From RBG-16-42-24 sp964396785 (GTDB taxonomy: Bacteria > Patescibacteriota > Microgenomatia > UBA8517): DNA of 64,000 nucleotides. Below the pieces are notes generated by a model, which saw only the letters and a list, made by a program, of their open reading frames with translations, did no database searches and was not told the DNA's origin. This document shows, in pieces, positions 51,648 to 61,242 of this stretch (the first letter of the stretch is position 1; each line of letters opens with the position of its first letter). The position numbers and the translations under genes were made by a program. The stretch covers positions 12,298 through 76,297 of the forward strand of contig CAYNFU010000001.1 in the NCBI GenBank assembly GCA_964396785.1. The letters are read 5' to 3'.

Positions 51648-53520
51648 TTAATTTTTTGTAAGAAATAAAAAGCGGGTTCACCGGATGGATATTGAACGAC
51701 TTTAACGAGTTTTAATCCCTCGGGAGTGTATTGTGGTTCCATTACCAAATTCCCTTTAATTTCTCTTGCGGAGGCTACATATAAAGTGTCATTATCTAAA
51801 TAATCACCCAGACCACCCAGTCCGACTTTTCCATCTACCTGTCCAAAGTAAGTTTTAGCGAAGTACTCTAGCTCTCCAAACCCGTTTACCTTCTCTTTAG
51901 AAAGTCCTTTTTGCCACTCTTCGGGGTCAGCGAGGTAATAGGCAGCAAAAAATATTCTAGGATCGTCGTTCGCGTTTGTGAGAATAATCTTTCTATACTG
52001 CCCTTGTTTGTCTCTTAGGGTATCTACTACTTCCTTATACCCGGCATGCCAGGAACGCTCAGAATACCAAATGTTGTGCGTCCAGTAGTTATGCTCGTAA
52101 TAGACAAAACTTATAAAATACAGAAAAACGAAACTTGCGGTGAGTATTATGCGCTTTTTACCTAACAAGGAGTGAAATGCTTCGAAAATGCCATAGGAGA
52201 TTAAAAAAACCAAAGGGGGCAAAATAATAACAAGTCTTGTAGCGTGGGTTCCCCCGTCTCTTGTTATTGCTGAAGGTAAAATCCCTATGAAGATCCAAAA
52301 CAACATCAAGAATTTAATCTTTCTGTCTTTGAATCTGGTAAAAAACAAAGCAACACCCAATAAAAGCGCCACTACCTCAAACTTATAAAACTGTCCCATC
52401 CCCGCAATTGAATGTCTTAGGTTTGGATCTCCCTTTAAAAATAAAAATTCGAAGGATAAAGAAGAAAGGGAGTTATTGATAACCTTGGAGCCCCAAAAGC
52501 TAAATTTGTTATGAATAACCCTTGTTAATACTTTCGAGACAATACCCCCACCATAAACATTTCTTACCTGGGCGTCATATAAAATTGAGTAATCGACTTC
52601 GGATTTCGTGGTGGGGTCGGTAAAAATACTCAAGTATTCGGCACGTCTAATTGCTCCTTGGGAAAATGTAGCGAAGATAATGGGAAGCCCGATAACAAGG
52701 CCTATTGAGGCCGCCTTTATAAGCTCCTTACCTTGGACTTTGAGAATTTGTCCCTTCCAAAGGAAAAATAAAAAGATCATTAGAAGGGGGGCAAAAAACT
52801 TTGCGGTACTATATATCCACGGGGTAAAGGAAAGTACTGCCACCGCAACCCACAAAAACTGAGGTTTGTTAAGGGATTTAAAGAAAAAATAAAGTCCAAA
52901 AAGTAAAAATGCAAGGAGCATCGTTACCTCAAACGCCCCGCGGCTATACTGTATATGCCAAGGAGAAAGGGCCATAAGAGAAGCTGCAAGAAGCCCAAGA
53001 CCTCTCTTTCCGGAAATTTCCTCTACCAAAAGAAACGTTGCCCAAATACCTAAAACCCCAAAGAAAACCGCAGGAAGCCTAACCCCCCAAGGGGTAATCC
53101 CGAAAATGGCTACCGTTGGGACAGAAGCATAAATATAAAGTGGTGCACGTGAGTCGGCATACGACTGAANNNNNNNNNNNNNNNNNNNNNNNNNNNNNNN
53201 NNNNNNNNNNNNNNNNNNNNNNNNNNNNNNNNNNNNNNNNNNNNNNNNNNNNNNNNNNNNNNNNNNNNNGTTGGGACAGAAGCATAAATATAAAGTGGTG
53301 CACGTGAGTCGGCATACGACTGAAAATGGATTGGGAACAGGTTTCCAGAATAATCTCTGCCGGTTTTTATTATTGAATAAGCCTGGTAGCCAACATCGAG
53401 CTCATCCGAAAACAAAGAAACTGGAACAACATCAAGCCTCCAAACTCTCAAAAAAAGCGCTGCCAATAAAATTAAAAAAAGAGCTACTGTACCTAAGCTT
53501 CTGGTAATTTTCTTAAACAT
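51644..53520 (-). CDS. GT39-like membrane glycosyltransferase (tandem family member 7), split only by a false gap
   Basis: The N-terminal part (53520 leftward) reads VPVSLFSDELDVGYQAYSIIKTGRD (D39-E40) and FQSYADSRAPLYIYASVP, then hits 100 Ns. The 55 bp on each side of the gap are identical. Removing the gap and one copy joins ASVP to TVAIFGITPWGVRLPAVFFG in the same frame and yields a complete 573-residue protein with LSPWHIQYSRGAFEVTM, FLFLKGDPNLRHSIAGMGQFYKFE and a C-terminal domain from WHAGYKEVVDTLRDKQGQYRKIIL. The gene is therefore intact. It is coupled by ATGA to the Gpi18-like gene and overlaps the methyltransferase upstream by 8 bp. Confidence 0.9.
53115..53324. other. False assembly gap: 55-bp duplicate, 100 N, 55-bp duplicate
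   Basis: N-run 53170-53269 is flanked by identical 55-bp copies (53115-53169 and 53270-53324). Deleting 155 bp restores one reading frame. This is an unmerged overlap of two contig ends, not a biological repeat. Confidence 0.95.
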
Positions 53521-54271
53521 AATTTTTAAAATTTACTTCAAACTCAACTCTATACGTAGGCCAAAAGTGCATTAAATTTAGAATCGGTAGGCAAAAAAGA
53601 AGTTTGTGGTAAAAACTTGTGAGGATTTTAACTTCGCTAAATCCCAAAAGTAAGAGGACAAACCACAAAATAGCATTTGTATTCCCTCTTTTGGCCACTT
53701 TTGCGGCCTTTTTGTATCCCTTTAGGGCACTTTTTATATATCTTTCAATTGAACTTTCGCTCGGAAGTCCGTATTTTTGGTGTTCGTTCAAATACCCAAG
53801 CTCGCTTTTGTGTGTAAATTTATAATATTTAGACAGAAGCCTATCGATTATTTTTGAAAACCTCCCCCTGGGGCAGGAAATATAGACTTTTGATTTGGCT
53901 ACTCGGACCATTTCAAATACTGCCCTTTCTCTAATACCTTGGGGCAGGTGCTCCATCATATCTACACTCACAACAACGTCAAACTCCCCCTCCCCAAAGG
54001 GGAGCTTCTCGGCCGAAGCTCTCACAATGCGAAGGCCTTTTTGTCTTTCTTCACCAAAATCAATGTCCGTCCCCGTAATTTCATATCCGCCCCCTATATA
54101 GGTTGCCAGCCCGAATTCTCCCGAGCCTACGTCGAGTATTTTTATCCCAGTAGGAAAATTTCTTTTTATACTGGCAATTATTGTTAAATAGCGGAGGGCA
54201 ATCGAGGCGTCCCAGTTAGGGTACTTTTCCATAAGGTATTTTGTGAGTCTTCTGTTTATTTTTTTAATCAC
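53513..54271 (-). CDS. Class I SAM-dependent methyltransferase with hydrophobic C-terminus
   Basis: The 252-residue protein starts with GTG. SAM motif I is ILDVGSGEFG (45-54), then EITGTDID, KLPFGEGEFDVVVSVDMMEHLPQ and AKSKVYISCPRGRF. The C-terminal 50 residues (ILWFVLLLLGFSEVKILTSF onward) are hydrophobic and probably bind the membrane or a lipid-linked substrate. No ribosome binding site is evident in the 11-bp gap after the next methyltransferase. It overlaps the GT39-like gene downstream by 8 bp. Confidence 0.9.
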   Translation of the reverse strand: MIKKINRRLTKYLMEKYPNWDASIALRYLTIIASIKRNFPTGIKILDVGSGEFGLATYIGGGYEITGTDIDFGEERQKGLRIVRASAEKLPFGEGEFDVVVSVDMMEHLPQGIRERAVFEMVRVAKSKVYISCPRGRFSKIIDRLLSKYYKFTHKSELGYLNEHQKYGLPSESSIERYIKSALKGYKKAAKVAKRGNTNAILWFVLLLLGFSEVKILTSFYHKLLFCLPILNLMHFWPTYRVEFEVNFKNYV

Positions 54272-54282
54272 AAAAAGCTTTT

Positions 54283-54942
54283 TTATATTTTTCTGACCTT
54301 TACAGCGTGCAGCATTCCCAAATTAAATTTCTTCTCACTCTCCAATTTAAATCCAACTTTTTTGCAGAGTTTTGGTAAATAGTTGTTCCGATAAGTTTGT
54401 ATATGAGTGTCCCTCCAAACCCAACCTCTAGGATAAAAATGAAGCCATAAAAACCACACGAATTTAAATAAATCACTGTCAGATGGAACCAAAAACACTC
54501 CATACCCTCCTTTTTTCATTACTCTTTTAAACTCGCGAAGTGCGACTTCGGGACTACTTACATGTTCGAGAACTTCTAAGCAAAATACAGCATCAAATCT
54601 CTCAGACTCAAAGGGTAGCTTATGGGCGTCTCCAACCAAAAACTTCATTTTTTTATCATTTTTCCAGTGAGAGCTAGCCCAGTCAACCGAAGTTTTCACA
54701 GCCTCAATGCCTATAAGCTTTTTTGCTTTAGATTTATCAAGAATCACCCTTGAAAACATTCCATCGGCGCTTCCCACGTCTAAAACTTCCCCTGCAACTT
54801 TCGAAGTTAATTTGCTTATCTCCTCAAACCTTCTCTTGTGCCAATAGCGCTGCAGGGGGTCAACTTTCAAAGACTGATAATACCAATTAGGAGGAACGTC
54901 TTTGTGTAGCTCTTCGGCTAGTTCAAAGCTTTTACTCTTCAC
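54283..54942 (-). CDS. Class I SAM-dependent methyltransferase
   Basis: The 219-residue protein starts with GTG. VLDVGSADGMFS (53-64) is motif I. KKLIGIEAV, KLPFESERFDAVFCLEVLEHVSSPEVALRE and VMKKGGYGVFLVPSD follow. The N-terminal PPNWYYQSLKVDPLQRYWHKRRF is the 'w.q......r.wh..Rf' opening often seen in glycan-locus methyltransferases. It overlaps the GT-C gene upstream by 11 bp and pairs with the methyltransferase downstream. Confidence 0.92.
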   Translation of the reverse strand: MKSKSFELAEELHKDVPPNWYYQSLKVDPLQRYWHKRRFEEISKLTSKVAGEVLDVGSADGMFSRVILDKSKAKKLIGIEAVKTSVDWASSHWKNDKKMKFLVGDAHKLPFESERFDAVFCLEVLEHVSSPEVALREFKRVMKKGGYGVFLVPSDSDLFKFVWFLWLHFYPRGWVWRDTHIQTYRNNYLPKLCKKVGFKLESEKKFNLGMLHAVKVRKI

Positions 54943-56622
54943 CTTCTACCACCCTTTCTTGTACCAAGAGTTCTCCAAACCCTCTTTCATCTATCTTGTG
55001 AGAACGGGCGTCTTCTTCGCCAACTGCATAGGTAAAATAAATAGGAGGAATTCCTTCCATGTCCTCGATAATTAAATAGTGTCTTGTGACACTTTTATCG
55101 GGTGGAGGCAGATTATCGCCCAGAGACCCAACTTGGTTTTTCCCTCTCCAAAAAGGCGTATAGCCGTAGGTACTTTTTCCGTACCAACCGTAAAGATACG
55201 ACCAAGTAGTATTTATAAAAAGAGGGCTGGTTAATGAATTTATACTAAAGGGCTCTCCTTTGGAGCTTTGATAAGTATAGTCAATTGCCGAAAGTTCATT
55301 TGCCAAGGTCATATCTTTCTGAATTGCAAAAATAGTTTGACCTTTGTGATTTTCGCTAGCGATTTTAACGACGTTAGCCATAAGAATAATAAGCAAAAAC
55401 GCCGAAGCCATCCACTTATTTCTGTAACTAAGCTCCCAAATAAAAAATGCGACAAGAATGATAAGACCCACGCCAAGGCCGGCTCCTATGTGAGGGATAT
55501 TTGTTCCGCCAATTGAGGCCGCTATTAAAAAAGACAATATCCAGCTGACTAGAAGCTTTATTTCCAAGGAATAACGATAACCCCCTTTAGCAATTTTAAA
55601 AAGATACTTAGTCAAAATACCCAAACCAATAAGACCCCCCAAGGAGGAGGCAAAAGGAAACAAATTGTGGGCAAAAATGTCACCCATATGGTTTACATAG
55701 GCTAAAAGAAAGCTTCCTAAAAGAAGCGGAGTTTCTCCCTCAGAAGCCCCAAGAAGATGCTTTATTCCCTCTAGGCTTTTAAAGCCAAAGCGCGACTCAA
55801 CCAGAATCATGCTNNNNNNNNNNNNNNNNNNNNNNNNNNNNNNNNNNNNNNNNNNNNNNNNNNNNNNNNNNNNNNNNNNNNNNNNNNNNNNNNNNNNNNN
55901 NNNNNNNNNNNNNGCTTTATTCCCTCTAGGCTTTTAAAGCCAAAGCGCGACTCAACCAGAATCATGCTAGAAACCGCCACCAAGAAAGGAATTGCTAACC
56001 ATAAAATTTGTTTTCTTCCTATATCCTTTCGGCTATACCACATCCAAATAGCAAAAGGAACTAAGTGGTAAGCAAATGACACATTGGACTGAATAGCCAA
56101 GCCGAATGCCGCACCCGAAAGCAGTAAATAATGGTTCTTTCTTACTTTTAGCCATAGATAAAGCCCGGTATAAAGAAGTGTCACAAACCAAACGCCCATG
56201 GCTGGATTTGACAACCATGTGGCATATTGGGTTTGCTCGAAAGAGACGGCAAATACCAGTGCCGCAATAAGCCCCGGAAGGGCCTTGGAAGTCATTTTAG
56301 CAACAAGAAAATAGATTACAAAAACCAAAAGTGAGTTAAGAAAGCTTAGCCAGTAGGCAACGTAAATGGGGTCACCTTGTCCAAAAAAATAAGCCGGGGC
56401 TATTACATAATAGTATAAAACCCCGTGATAAAAGCCTTGTACACCGCTTACAGAGGGGCCAAGAATTTTAACGTCGCCAGACAATATTTCCTGGGCAACA
56501 TACGCGTCTCGTCCTTGGTCAAAGGCGAAAGTTATGGCATTTTTGGGCAAATACCACCACCTAACAATAAGGGCGAGTACAAATATTATTAGTAGAATGT
56601 ACTTAGAGTATTTTTTCAACAT
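54932..56622 (-). CDS. GT39-like membrane glycosyltransferase (FDQGRD type), split only by a false gap
   Basis: I start at ATG 56622, preceded by AAAGG at 10 nt; a TTG six codons upstream is less likely. The first outer loop has ITFAFDQGRDAYVAQEILSGDVKILGP, a 'fDqgrDa.....il.g' signature of a GT39-like subgroup, followed by YHGVLYYYVIAP. A 100-N gap interrupts ...ESRFGFKSLEGIK; collapsing the 55-bp duplicates joins it to HLLGASEGETPLLLGSFLLAY in frame, giving about 511 residues. An outer C-terminal domain follows from DMTLANELSAIDYTYQSSKG. It overlaps the GT4 gene upstream by 20 bp. Confidence 0.87.
55759..55968. other. False assembly gap: 55-bp duplicate, 100 N, 55-bp duplicate
   Basis: N-run 55814-55913 is flanked by identical 55-bp copies (55759-55813 and 55914-55968). 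Collapsing 155 bp restores the frame of the GT-C gene. Confidence 0.95.
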
Positions 56623-57628
56623 CCTTCGCAAACCTTTCAAAACTATACTTTTGGCTTGATTTTACAGCTTCATGAGAGATGTTTCTGTATAGCTTACTGT
56701 CACCAATAATTTTTATGGTTTTTTTTATGATTTCCCCTTGAGTCTCCCACAAAAATCCATTTTCTCCCTCAGATACAATTTCTTTGTAACCCCCGGCATT
56801 GTAGACAATGGGGACGGCACCAGCTGCCATTCCCTCGACGAGTGAAATTCCGAAGTGTTCAAGTTTCTCGGGCTCTTTTTCGCCATTCGCCCCGAATCCT
56901 ACCGCTGACCAAAATATTTTTGCTTGACCATAAAGCAGTAACAGATTTTTAAAAGTAGGACTACTAATTATCTTTACAGGATAGCTAGTCGTCATTTTTG
57001 CCAACCTCTCTATATAATTTCCGACTCCTACTTCCACTCCTCCGGCAAGTACTAGTTCCCAGTCGGAATAGCCTTTGTCATAAAATTTCTTAAATAAACG
57101 AATTAAAACATCCTGATTTTTTGCCTGAGTTAGCTGAGAAAATCTTCCTACAAAAAGGATGGAATTAGTTTTCCTCTTTGGTTTAATCTTTTCGACGTCA
57201 ACCGGCGGGTATATAACTAAACTATTTACTCCATATTCCTGGTCGACGAAGCCTTTGGTGAAATACGAGTTGCAAATTATCTTATTAATTCTGAAAAGTT
57301 TCATTTTATTTATCAAAGTATTTCCCTTAACCCCATGGAAAGGAAATTGGAAGTGTAAAATATTTTTCCTGGCGAAAAGTGTGGGAATGCTACCGTCTGA
57401 CACCCAAAAACAATAGTCGTATCCGTCACCCCTTTTAATATCCGGAACAAAATTAATTCCCTCCAACTTTATTCCGAATCTCTCTTCCAAGGGCTTTCCA
57501 ATAGAAGCATTTTTCCACTCAACGTCAACCTGATAACCGAGATTGAGTAGAGTGGTGGCAAAGGCCAGGCTGTAGCGCTCCCCACCGCCTAGGCTATCAA
57601 GATAGGGATTGTGTATTGCCGCCCTCAT
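56603..57628 (-). CDS. GT4 glycosyltransferase, ALG11-like
   Basis: I start at ATG 57628 (MRAAIHNPYLDSLGGGERY), which overlaps the restored GT2 stop as ATGA; a longer frame upstream runs into that gene. The 341-residue protein has the GGGERY donor-side turn, SILFVGRFSQLTQAKNQDVLI, and the E-x7-E loop as LEHFGISLVEGMAAGAVPIVYNAGG. 'P.k.EHFGI..vE.MAaGavP' is the ALG11 style of GT4 mannosyltransferases. It probably adds mannose or a similar sugar to a lipid-linked oligosaccharide in the cytoplasm; sugar identity is inferred by family only. Confidence 0.92.
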   Translation of the reverse strand: MRAAIHNPYLDSLGGGERYSLAFATTLLNLGYQVDVEWKNASIGKPLEERFGIKLEGINFVPDIKRGDGYDYCFWVSDGSIPTLFARKNILHFQFPFHGVKGNTLINKMKLFRINKIICNSYFTKGFVDQEYGVNSLVIYPPVDVEKIKPKRKTNSILFVGRFSQLTQAKNQDVLIRLFKKFYDKGYSDWELVLAGGVEVGVGNYIERLAKMTTSYPVKIISSPTFKNLLLLYGQAKIFWSAVGFGANGEKEPEKLEHFGISLVEGMAAGAVPIVYNAGGYKEIVSEGENGFLWETQGEIIKKTIKIIGDSKLYRNISHEAVKSSQKYSFERFAKDVEKIL

Positions 57629-58547
57629 GTCTTTTTGACTCCAACTTGCATTTCCCAAAGCTTTGCATATGAAATAAACCGGCTATAGACCTGATAGAGC
57701 GNNNNNNNNNNNNNNNNNNNNNNNNNNNNNNNNNNNNNNNNNNNNNNNNNNNNNNNNNNNNNNNNNNNNNNNNNNNNNNNNNNNNNNNNNNNNNNNNNNN
57801 NTGCATTTCCCAAAGCTTTGCATATGAAATAAACCGGCTATAGACCTGATAGAGCGCATAGATTATTCCAACCGAACCGTCCAAAAACGCAGTTTGCCTT
57901 ATCATTCTCAGCCAAAATTCCCTAAACATCGCTGTCAAAAAACGGGGAATATTCATAGGGGGGTGCCCCGCCTCAAACATAAGTTTTGCCTCAATTACAC
58001 TCCATTTGTTGGTCTTATCAACCATCTCTTCAATCTTTTTGTGCTTGAGATGAACCAAGGGATTTTTAAGATGCCCCAAGCTCCCTGTAAAATGTGGTTC
58101 CTCGTGAAGTTCCCCTGTCCAATTTTGAAAATCCCTCTTGAGAAAGAGTCTTTTTGCATAATCAGGCCACCAACCGCCGTGCTTGAGCTCTTTGCCCAAA
58201 ATAAAATTTCGGCGAGGAACTCCGTAGGCGGAATAAGTAAGAATTGGTAATTTAGAATTGATAACTGAGAGAACCTCTTTCCTCAAAATTGGAGTAACTC
58301 GCTCGTCGGCGTCAATGTAAAAAATCCACTCTCCCACTGCTTCTTTGGCCCCTCTGTTTCTCGAATCGCTAAAACTACCAGAATTTAGGCTAACAATTTT
58401 TGCTCCAAAGTCTTTAGCTATTTCAATGGTCTTATCAGTCGAACCAGAATCTATAAGAATAATTTCGTCAACCCACGAGAGCGACTCGAGACACTCTCCA
58501 ATTTTTTCTTCCTCGTTTCTAGCTATAACTATCGCGGATATTCCCAT
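57625..58547 (-). CDS. GT2 glycosyltransferase, WaaE/KdtX-like, split only by a false gap
   Basis: ISAIVIARNEEEKIGECLESL (3-23), EIILIDSGSTDKT (28-40) and YIDADERVTP (78-87) identify a WaaE/KdtX-like GT2. The gap follows LYQVYSRFISYAKLWEM. Collapsing the 55-bp duplicates gives the short in-frame ending QVGVKKT and a TGA at 57625, a 255-residue protein whose stop overlaps the next ATG as ATGA. That clean junction supports the collapse. Reading straight through the gap would give a false longer tail. The start shares one base with the stop of the related GT2 gene upstream (TAATG). Confidence 0.92.
57647..57856. other. False assembly gap: 55-bp duplicate, 100 N, 55-bp duplicate
   Basis: N-run 57702-57801 is flanked by identical 55-bp copies (57647-57701 and 57802-57856). 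Collapsing it creates an ATGA junction between the GT2 and GT4 genes. Confidence 0.95.
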
Positions 58548-59461
58548 TAGTCATTTTTCCGGGCAAGCCTTTTTTTAATTCGATGGGGGATAGAGGTTAA
58601 GAAATTTTTGGTTTTGATTGCGGTTTCAGTCAGCCACCAATCAACTTCATCCGTGGCCTGTTTAAATTCCCTAACTACCTCCTCATCTGTTGTTGCCTGC
58701 GGTAAAAATTTCTCACTCTGCCAAACTTTCAGGTAAAGAATAAATTCCGAGAAAGCCTGAAGTCCGGAAAGCGCAAGGCCGTGCAGGCCGTCTTTATAGC
58801 CCTCGCCGGAAAAATACCTACCCAGAAATTCTGATAATGGCTTTTTGACTAAGTCTTTCCAAATAAATCTATGTCCCTCTTTGATAAGATTTTTGGCCTG
58901 GATATCGGTGTAGCGACCCATCCTTATTAGATAATCCTCGACAGACGTATAGTGGTAGTGGGTAATTGCCAGCTCCTCCTCGGCCGCTAAATCTATCCCT
59001 TTCCCGCTCGTCATGGGCACCGAGTGAATCACCTCATTCCACGTAACCTTCCCCTTTTTAAAAAATCGAATATTATAGTCAGGCCACCAGCGGGAATGCC
59101 TTAGCCAGCTCCCAAAAACAATGTTTTTTCTGGGTACCCTATAAAAACCTTCACCTTCCTTTTGGGCAATTACCCTTAACTTCTTAGCTAGTTTGGGCGG
59201 GATCTCCTCATCCGCGTCTAATACCAAAACCCAAGGCCCGACGGCTTTAGCTATCGCAAAGTTTCGGGCTGGCTCGACATAGCCTGTGCGTTTGTGGTCA
59301 TAAACGAGTGCGCCATGCTCTTCCGCAACCTCTTTTGTTCTATCGTCCGACTGCATATCGACAACAATAATCTCATCAGCCAAACCCTTTATAGAGGCAA
59401 TTGCACGAGGCAGATTCTTCTCCTCATTAAGCGTATTAATAACTACCGAAATTCTGGCCAT
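58547..59461 (-). CDS. GT2 glycosyltransferase, WaaE/KdtX-like
   Basis: The 304-residue protein has ISVVINTLNEEKNLPRAIASI (4-24), EIIVVDMQSDDRT (30-42) and LDADEEIPP (81-89). The middle has FFKKGKVTWNEVIHSVP, the 'k.g.......h' segment of this group, and LHGLALSGLQAFSEFILYLKVW, likely a membrane-associated helix. It is a diverged tandem relative of the 255-residue GT2 downstream; both keep DADE. TGGTAAAAT lies 7 nt before the ATG, so it probably heads a transcript running to 49373. Confidence 0.93.
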   Translation of the reverse strand: MARISVVINTLNEEKNLPRAIASIKGLADEIIVVDMQSDDRTKEVAEEHGALVYDHKRTGYVEPARNFAIAKAVGPWVLVLDADEEIPPKLAKKLRVIAQKEGEGFYRVPRKNIVFGSWLRHSRWWPDYNIRFFKKGKVTWNEVIHSVPMTSGKGIDLAAEEELAITHYHYTSVEDYLIRMGRYTDIQAKNLIKEGHRFIWKDLVKKPLSEFLGRYFSGEGYKDGLHGLALSGLQAFSEFILYLKVWQSEKFLPQATTDEEVVREFKQATDEVDWWLTETAIKTKNFLTSIPHRIKKRLARKND

Positions 59462-59468
59462 TTTTACA

Positions 59469-59477
59469 ATTTTACCA
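59469..59477 (-). promoter_or_regulatory. Extended -10 promoter for the GT2 gene at 58547
   Basis: Minus-strand TGGTAAAAT ends 7 nt before the ATG in a 65-bp gap. A perfect AAGGAGG also occurs in this gap, but about 40 nt upstream of the ATG, too far to act as its ribosome binding site, and no start codon follows it. Confidence 0.5.
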
Positions 59478-59526
59478 CGCTACTAGCCTTAAAACCTCCT
59501 TTTTATGTATCTTACTTCAAAAGTTA

Positions 59527-61242
59527 TCAGTCCACCTTAAAAATCTCAACAAAATCATTCTCAAAAATCCTACTCATTCCAAGCTGCCCTTCTCCCTTGA
59601 CGGCCCTTTGCCCTCTAAGGAAATATACGTAGGAAATGTTATTTTGCCTAAGGAAGTTTCTGGGAAACTCATCGTCCGAGCTTTCCAAAAAGGATTTGAC
59701 GTCGTTTCTTCTTTCCCCCCAGGAGTAGCCGGTAATATCGAGGTTTACCTGGTCCTCAAGATAAACGCTTTGACCACTGAGGGCCGAAACATAAGCAGTA
59801 GATTCATAAAGATAGAGGGGCCTGGGTGGATTTGCCTCAGCTTCTTTGGCTTTAGCGCTATCAAATGGATAAGTTAAGACAACTCCCGGTGGCTGCATGG
59901 AAAGAAATTCAAGAGCGGCAAGCTCGCTCTTAGATATCATTGCGGGTGGCCTTATCGGTAAATAGTGTTGGAGAGTCCCGATGGTAGTCGGAATGGTCAA
60001 GACCACGAGAACCCCTATGGCCCATTTGCTTAAGTTTCCTCTCTTCTGGAAAAGCTCGCCAATAACATGCCCCGCCAAAATCCCAGAAACAAATAGAGAG
60101 TAATAAACAAACTGAATAGTATTCCACGGAGTCCCCTTCTGCAAAAAAAACATTGGAATGGCTACCCCCGCAAGAACTACCGCAATGAAAAATGCCTCCA
60201 GCCAGCCAATTAACGCTGGTTTTTTTAACCAACGAAAAACCAATATTTCCTTGACCGCTCTTGTCCCCAAATTCCCAAACCAAAATATTGCAAAAGCCAC
60301 TAAATAGGCTAAAGTTCCCTTAAACAAAATACCCCCCGACCGATAATTTGTCATTGCTGAATAAAATCTGTCCCATCCCACCCTATCTGGTATACCCATC
60401 ATTGTCTCCAAAAACCACAGGGGCTGAAAAACTAATAGCCCCTGGGCTCCCTTGTTTAGAGGAAGGAAAAGAAGAACGGATAAGGCCGTACTTCCCAAAA
60501 ATACAAATAGAATATCGGTCTTTTTTTGTTTAATCAAACGAAGCACCCCAGAAGCAAGTAGTGCCCCCAACGATAATATCCCTGCGTAGGCTTTTATCTG
60601 GATTAAAATACCAAAAAGCAAAAATGGCGGCAGGAATGACAAAAAAGTAGGCTTTTTAAGGTATTTGGTAAGTGTGACAAGTCCCAAAAGCATAATGACA
60701 AGTGATAGGGCAAAGGGTGGATTAAGAAGAGTCGATATACCCTGCTGGGCCCAAAACATACTCTCCCCCCCCAGCTCCCCCGTTCGGATAAGATTCACAA
60801 TCCAGCCAAAGCTTCCCCCGAAATATACAAAAAAGGTGGCCCACAAGCCCTGGGCTTTAGATCCTTGCCACTCAAGTACTAGCTTGTAAGTCAGAATTCC
60901 TATACCCAGTGCAAGAATCGGGGGAATAATTTGGAAATAAAGGGTAATTGGATTAATCCCGCTTATTTTAGAAAGCCAAGCCATAAGAAGGTCGAACCCA
61001 ATATGATAATTTTTTATAGCCTCACCGGCAAAAACTGGCATCTCCAAAGACCCCCTCAGGAGGGACTTAACAAGCGCAATGTGCCAAATGCCGTCGTGTC
61101 CATTTGGACCCCAAAATCCCATCCCGTAATCGTAGATTAGGCCGCTTTTGACCATGGTCAAAGACCAGCTAATTGTGCCGAGAACTATAAGTATGGCCGC
61201 CAGGCTATTTCTCTTTAAGATTTCTAAAGCTTTTCCTAACAT
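59527..61242 (-). CDS. GT-C-type membrane glycosyltransferase (GHDG/WH type)
   Basis: I start at ATG 61242 (571 residues); an earlier TTG is unlikely. The first outer loop reads GFWGPNGHDGIWHIALVKSLLRG, then EAIKNYHIGFDLLMAWL; the 'gpngHDg.wH' motif differs from the D-E type of the tandem family. About eleven helices follow. The outer C-terminal region contains RPLYLYESTAYVSALSGQSVYLEDQVNLDITGY, a block seen in other large surface-glycan membrane proteins. A GT-C transferase is likely but the specific family is not assigned. It overlaps the flippase gene upstream by 38 bp. Confidence 0.82.
   Translation of the reverse strand: MLGKALEILKRNSLAAILIVLGTISWSLTMVKSGLIYDYGMGFWGPNGHDGIWHIALVKSLLRGSLEMPVFAGEAIKNYHIGFDLLMAWLSKISGINPITLYFQIIPPILALGIGILTYKLVLEWQGSKAQGLWATFFVYFGGSFGWIVNLIRTGELGGESMFWAQQGISTLLNPPFALSLVIMLLGLVTLTKYLKKPTFLSFLPPFLLFGILIQIKAYAGILSLGALLASGVLRLIKQKKTDILFVFLGSTALSVLLFLPLNKGAQGLLVFQPLWFLETMMGIPDRVGWDRFYSAMTNYRSGGILFKGTLAYLVAFAIFWFGNLGTRAVKEILVFRWLKKPALIGWLEAFFIAVVLAGVAIPMFFLQKGTPWNTIQFVYYSLFVSGILAGHVIGELFQKRGNLSKWAIGVLVVLTIPTTIGTLQHYLPIRPPAMISKSELAALEFLSMQPPGVVLTYPFDSAKAKEAEANPPRPLYLYESTAYVSALSGQSVYLEDQVNLDITGYSWGERRNDVKSFLESSDDEFPRNFLRQNNISYVYFLRGQRAVKGEGQLGMSRIFENDFVEIFKVD

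Noticed and set aside
53115..53324. 55-bp direct repeat around the N-run, and the two similar ones at 55759 and 57647
   Set aside because: As biological repeats or attachment sites they make no sense: each disrupts a gene, and all have the same length and the same 100-N spacer. They are unmerged contig overlaps.
57597..57801. Longer C-terminus of the GT2 protein read through the gap
   Set aside because: The frame through the Ns is arbitrary. The collapsed sequence gives a TGA at 57625 with an ATGA junction to the next gene.
59500..59510. AAGGAGG in the 59462-59526 gap as a ribosome binding site (position approximate)
   Set aside because: It is about 40 nt from the downstream ATG and no start codon lies 5-12 nt after it, so no small gene can be supported.
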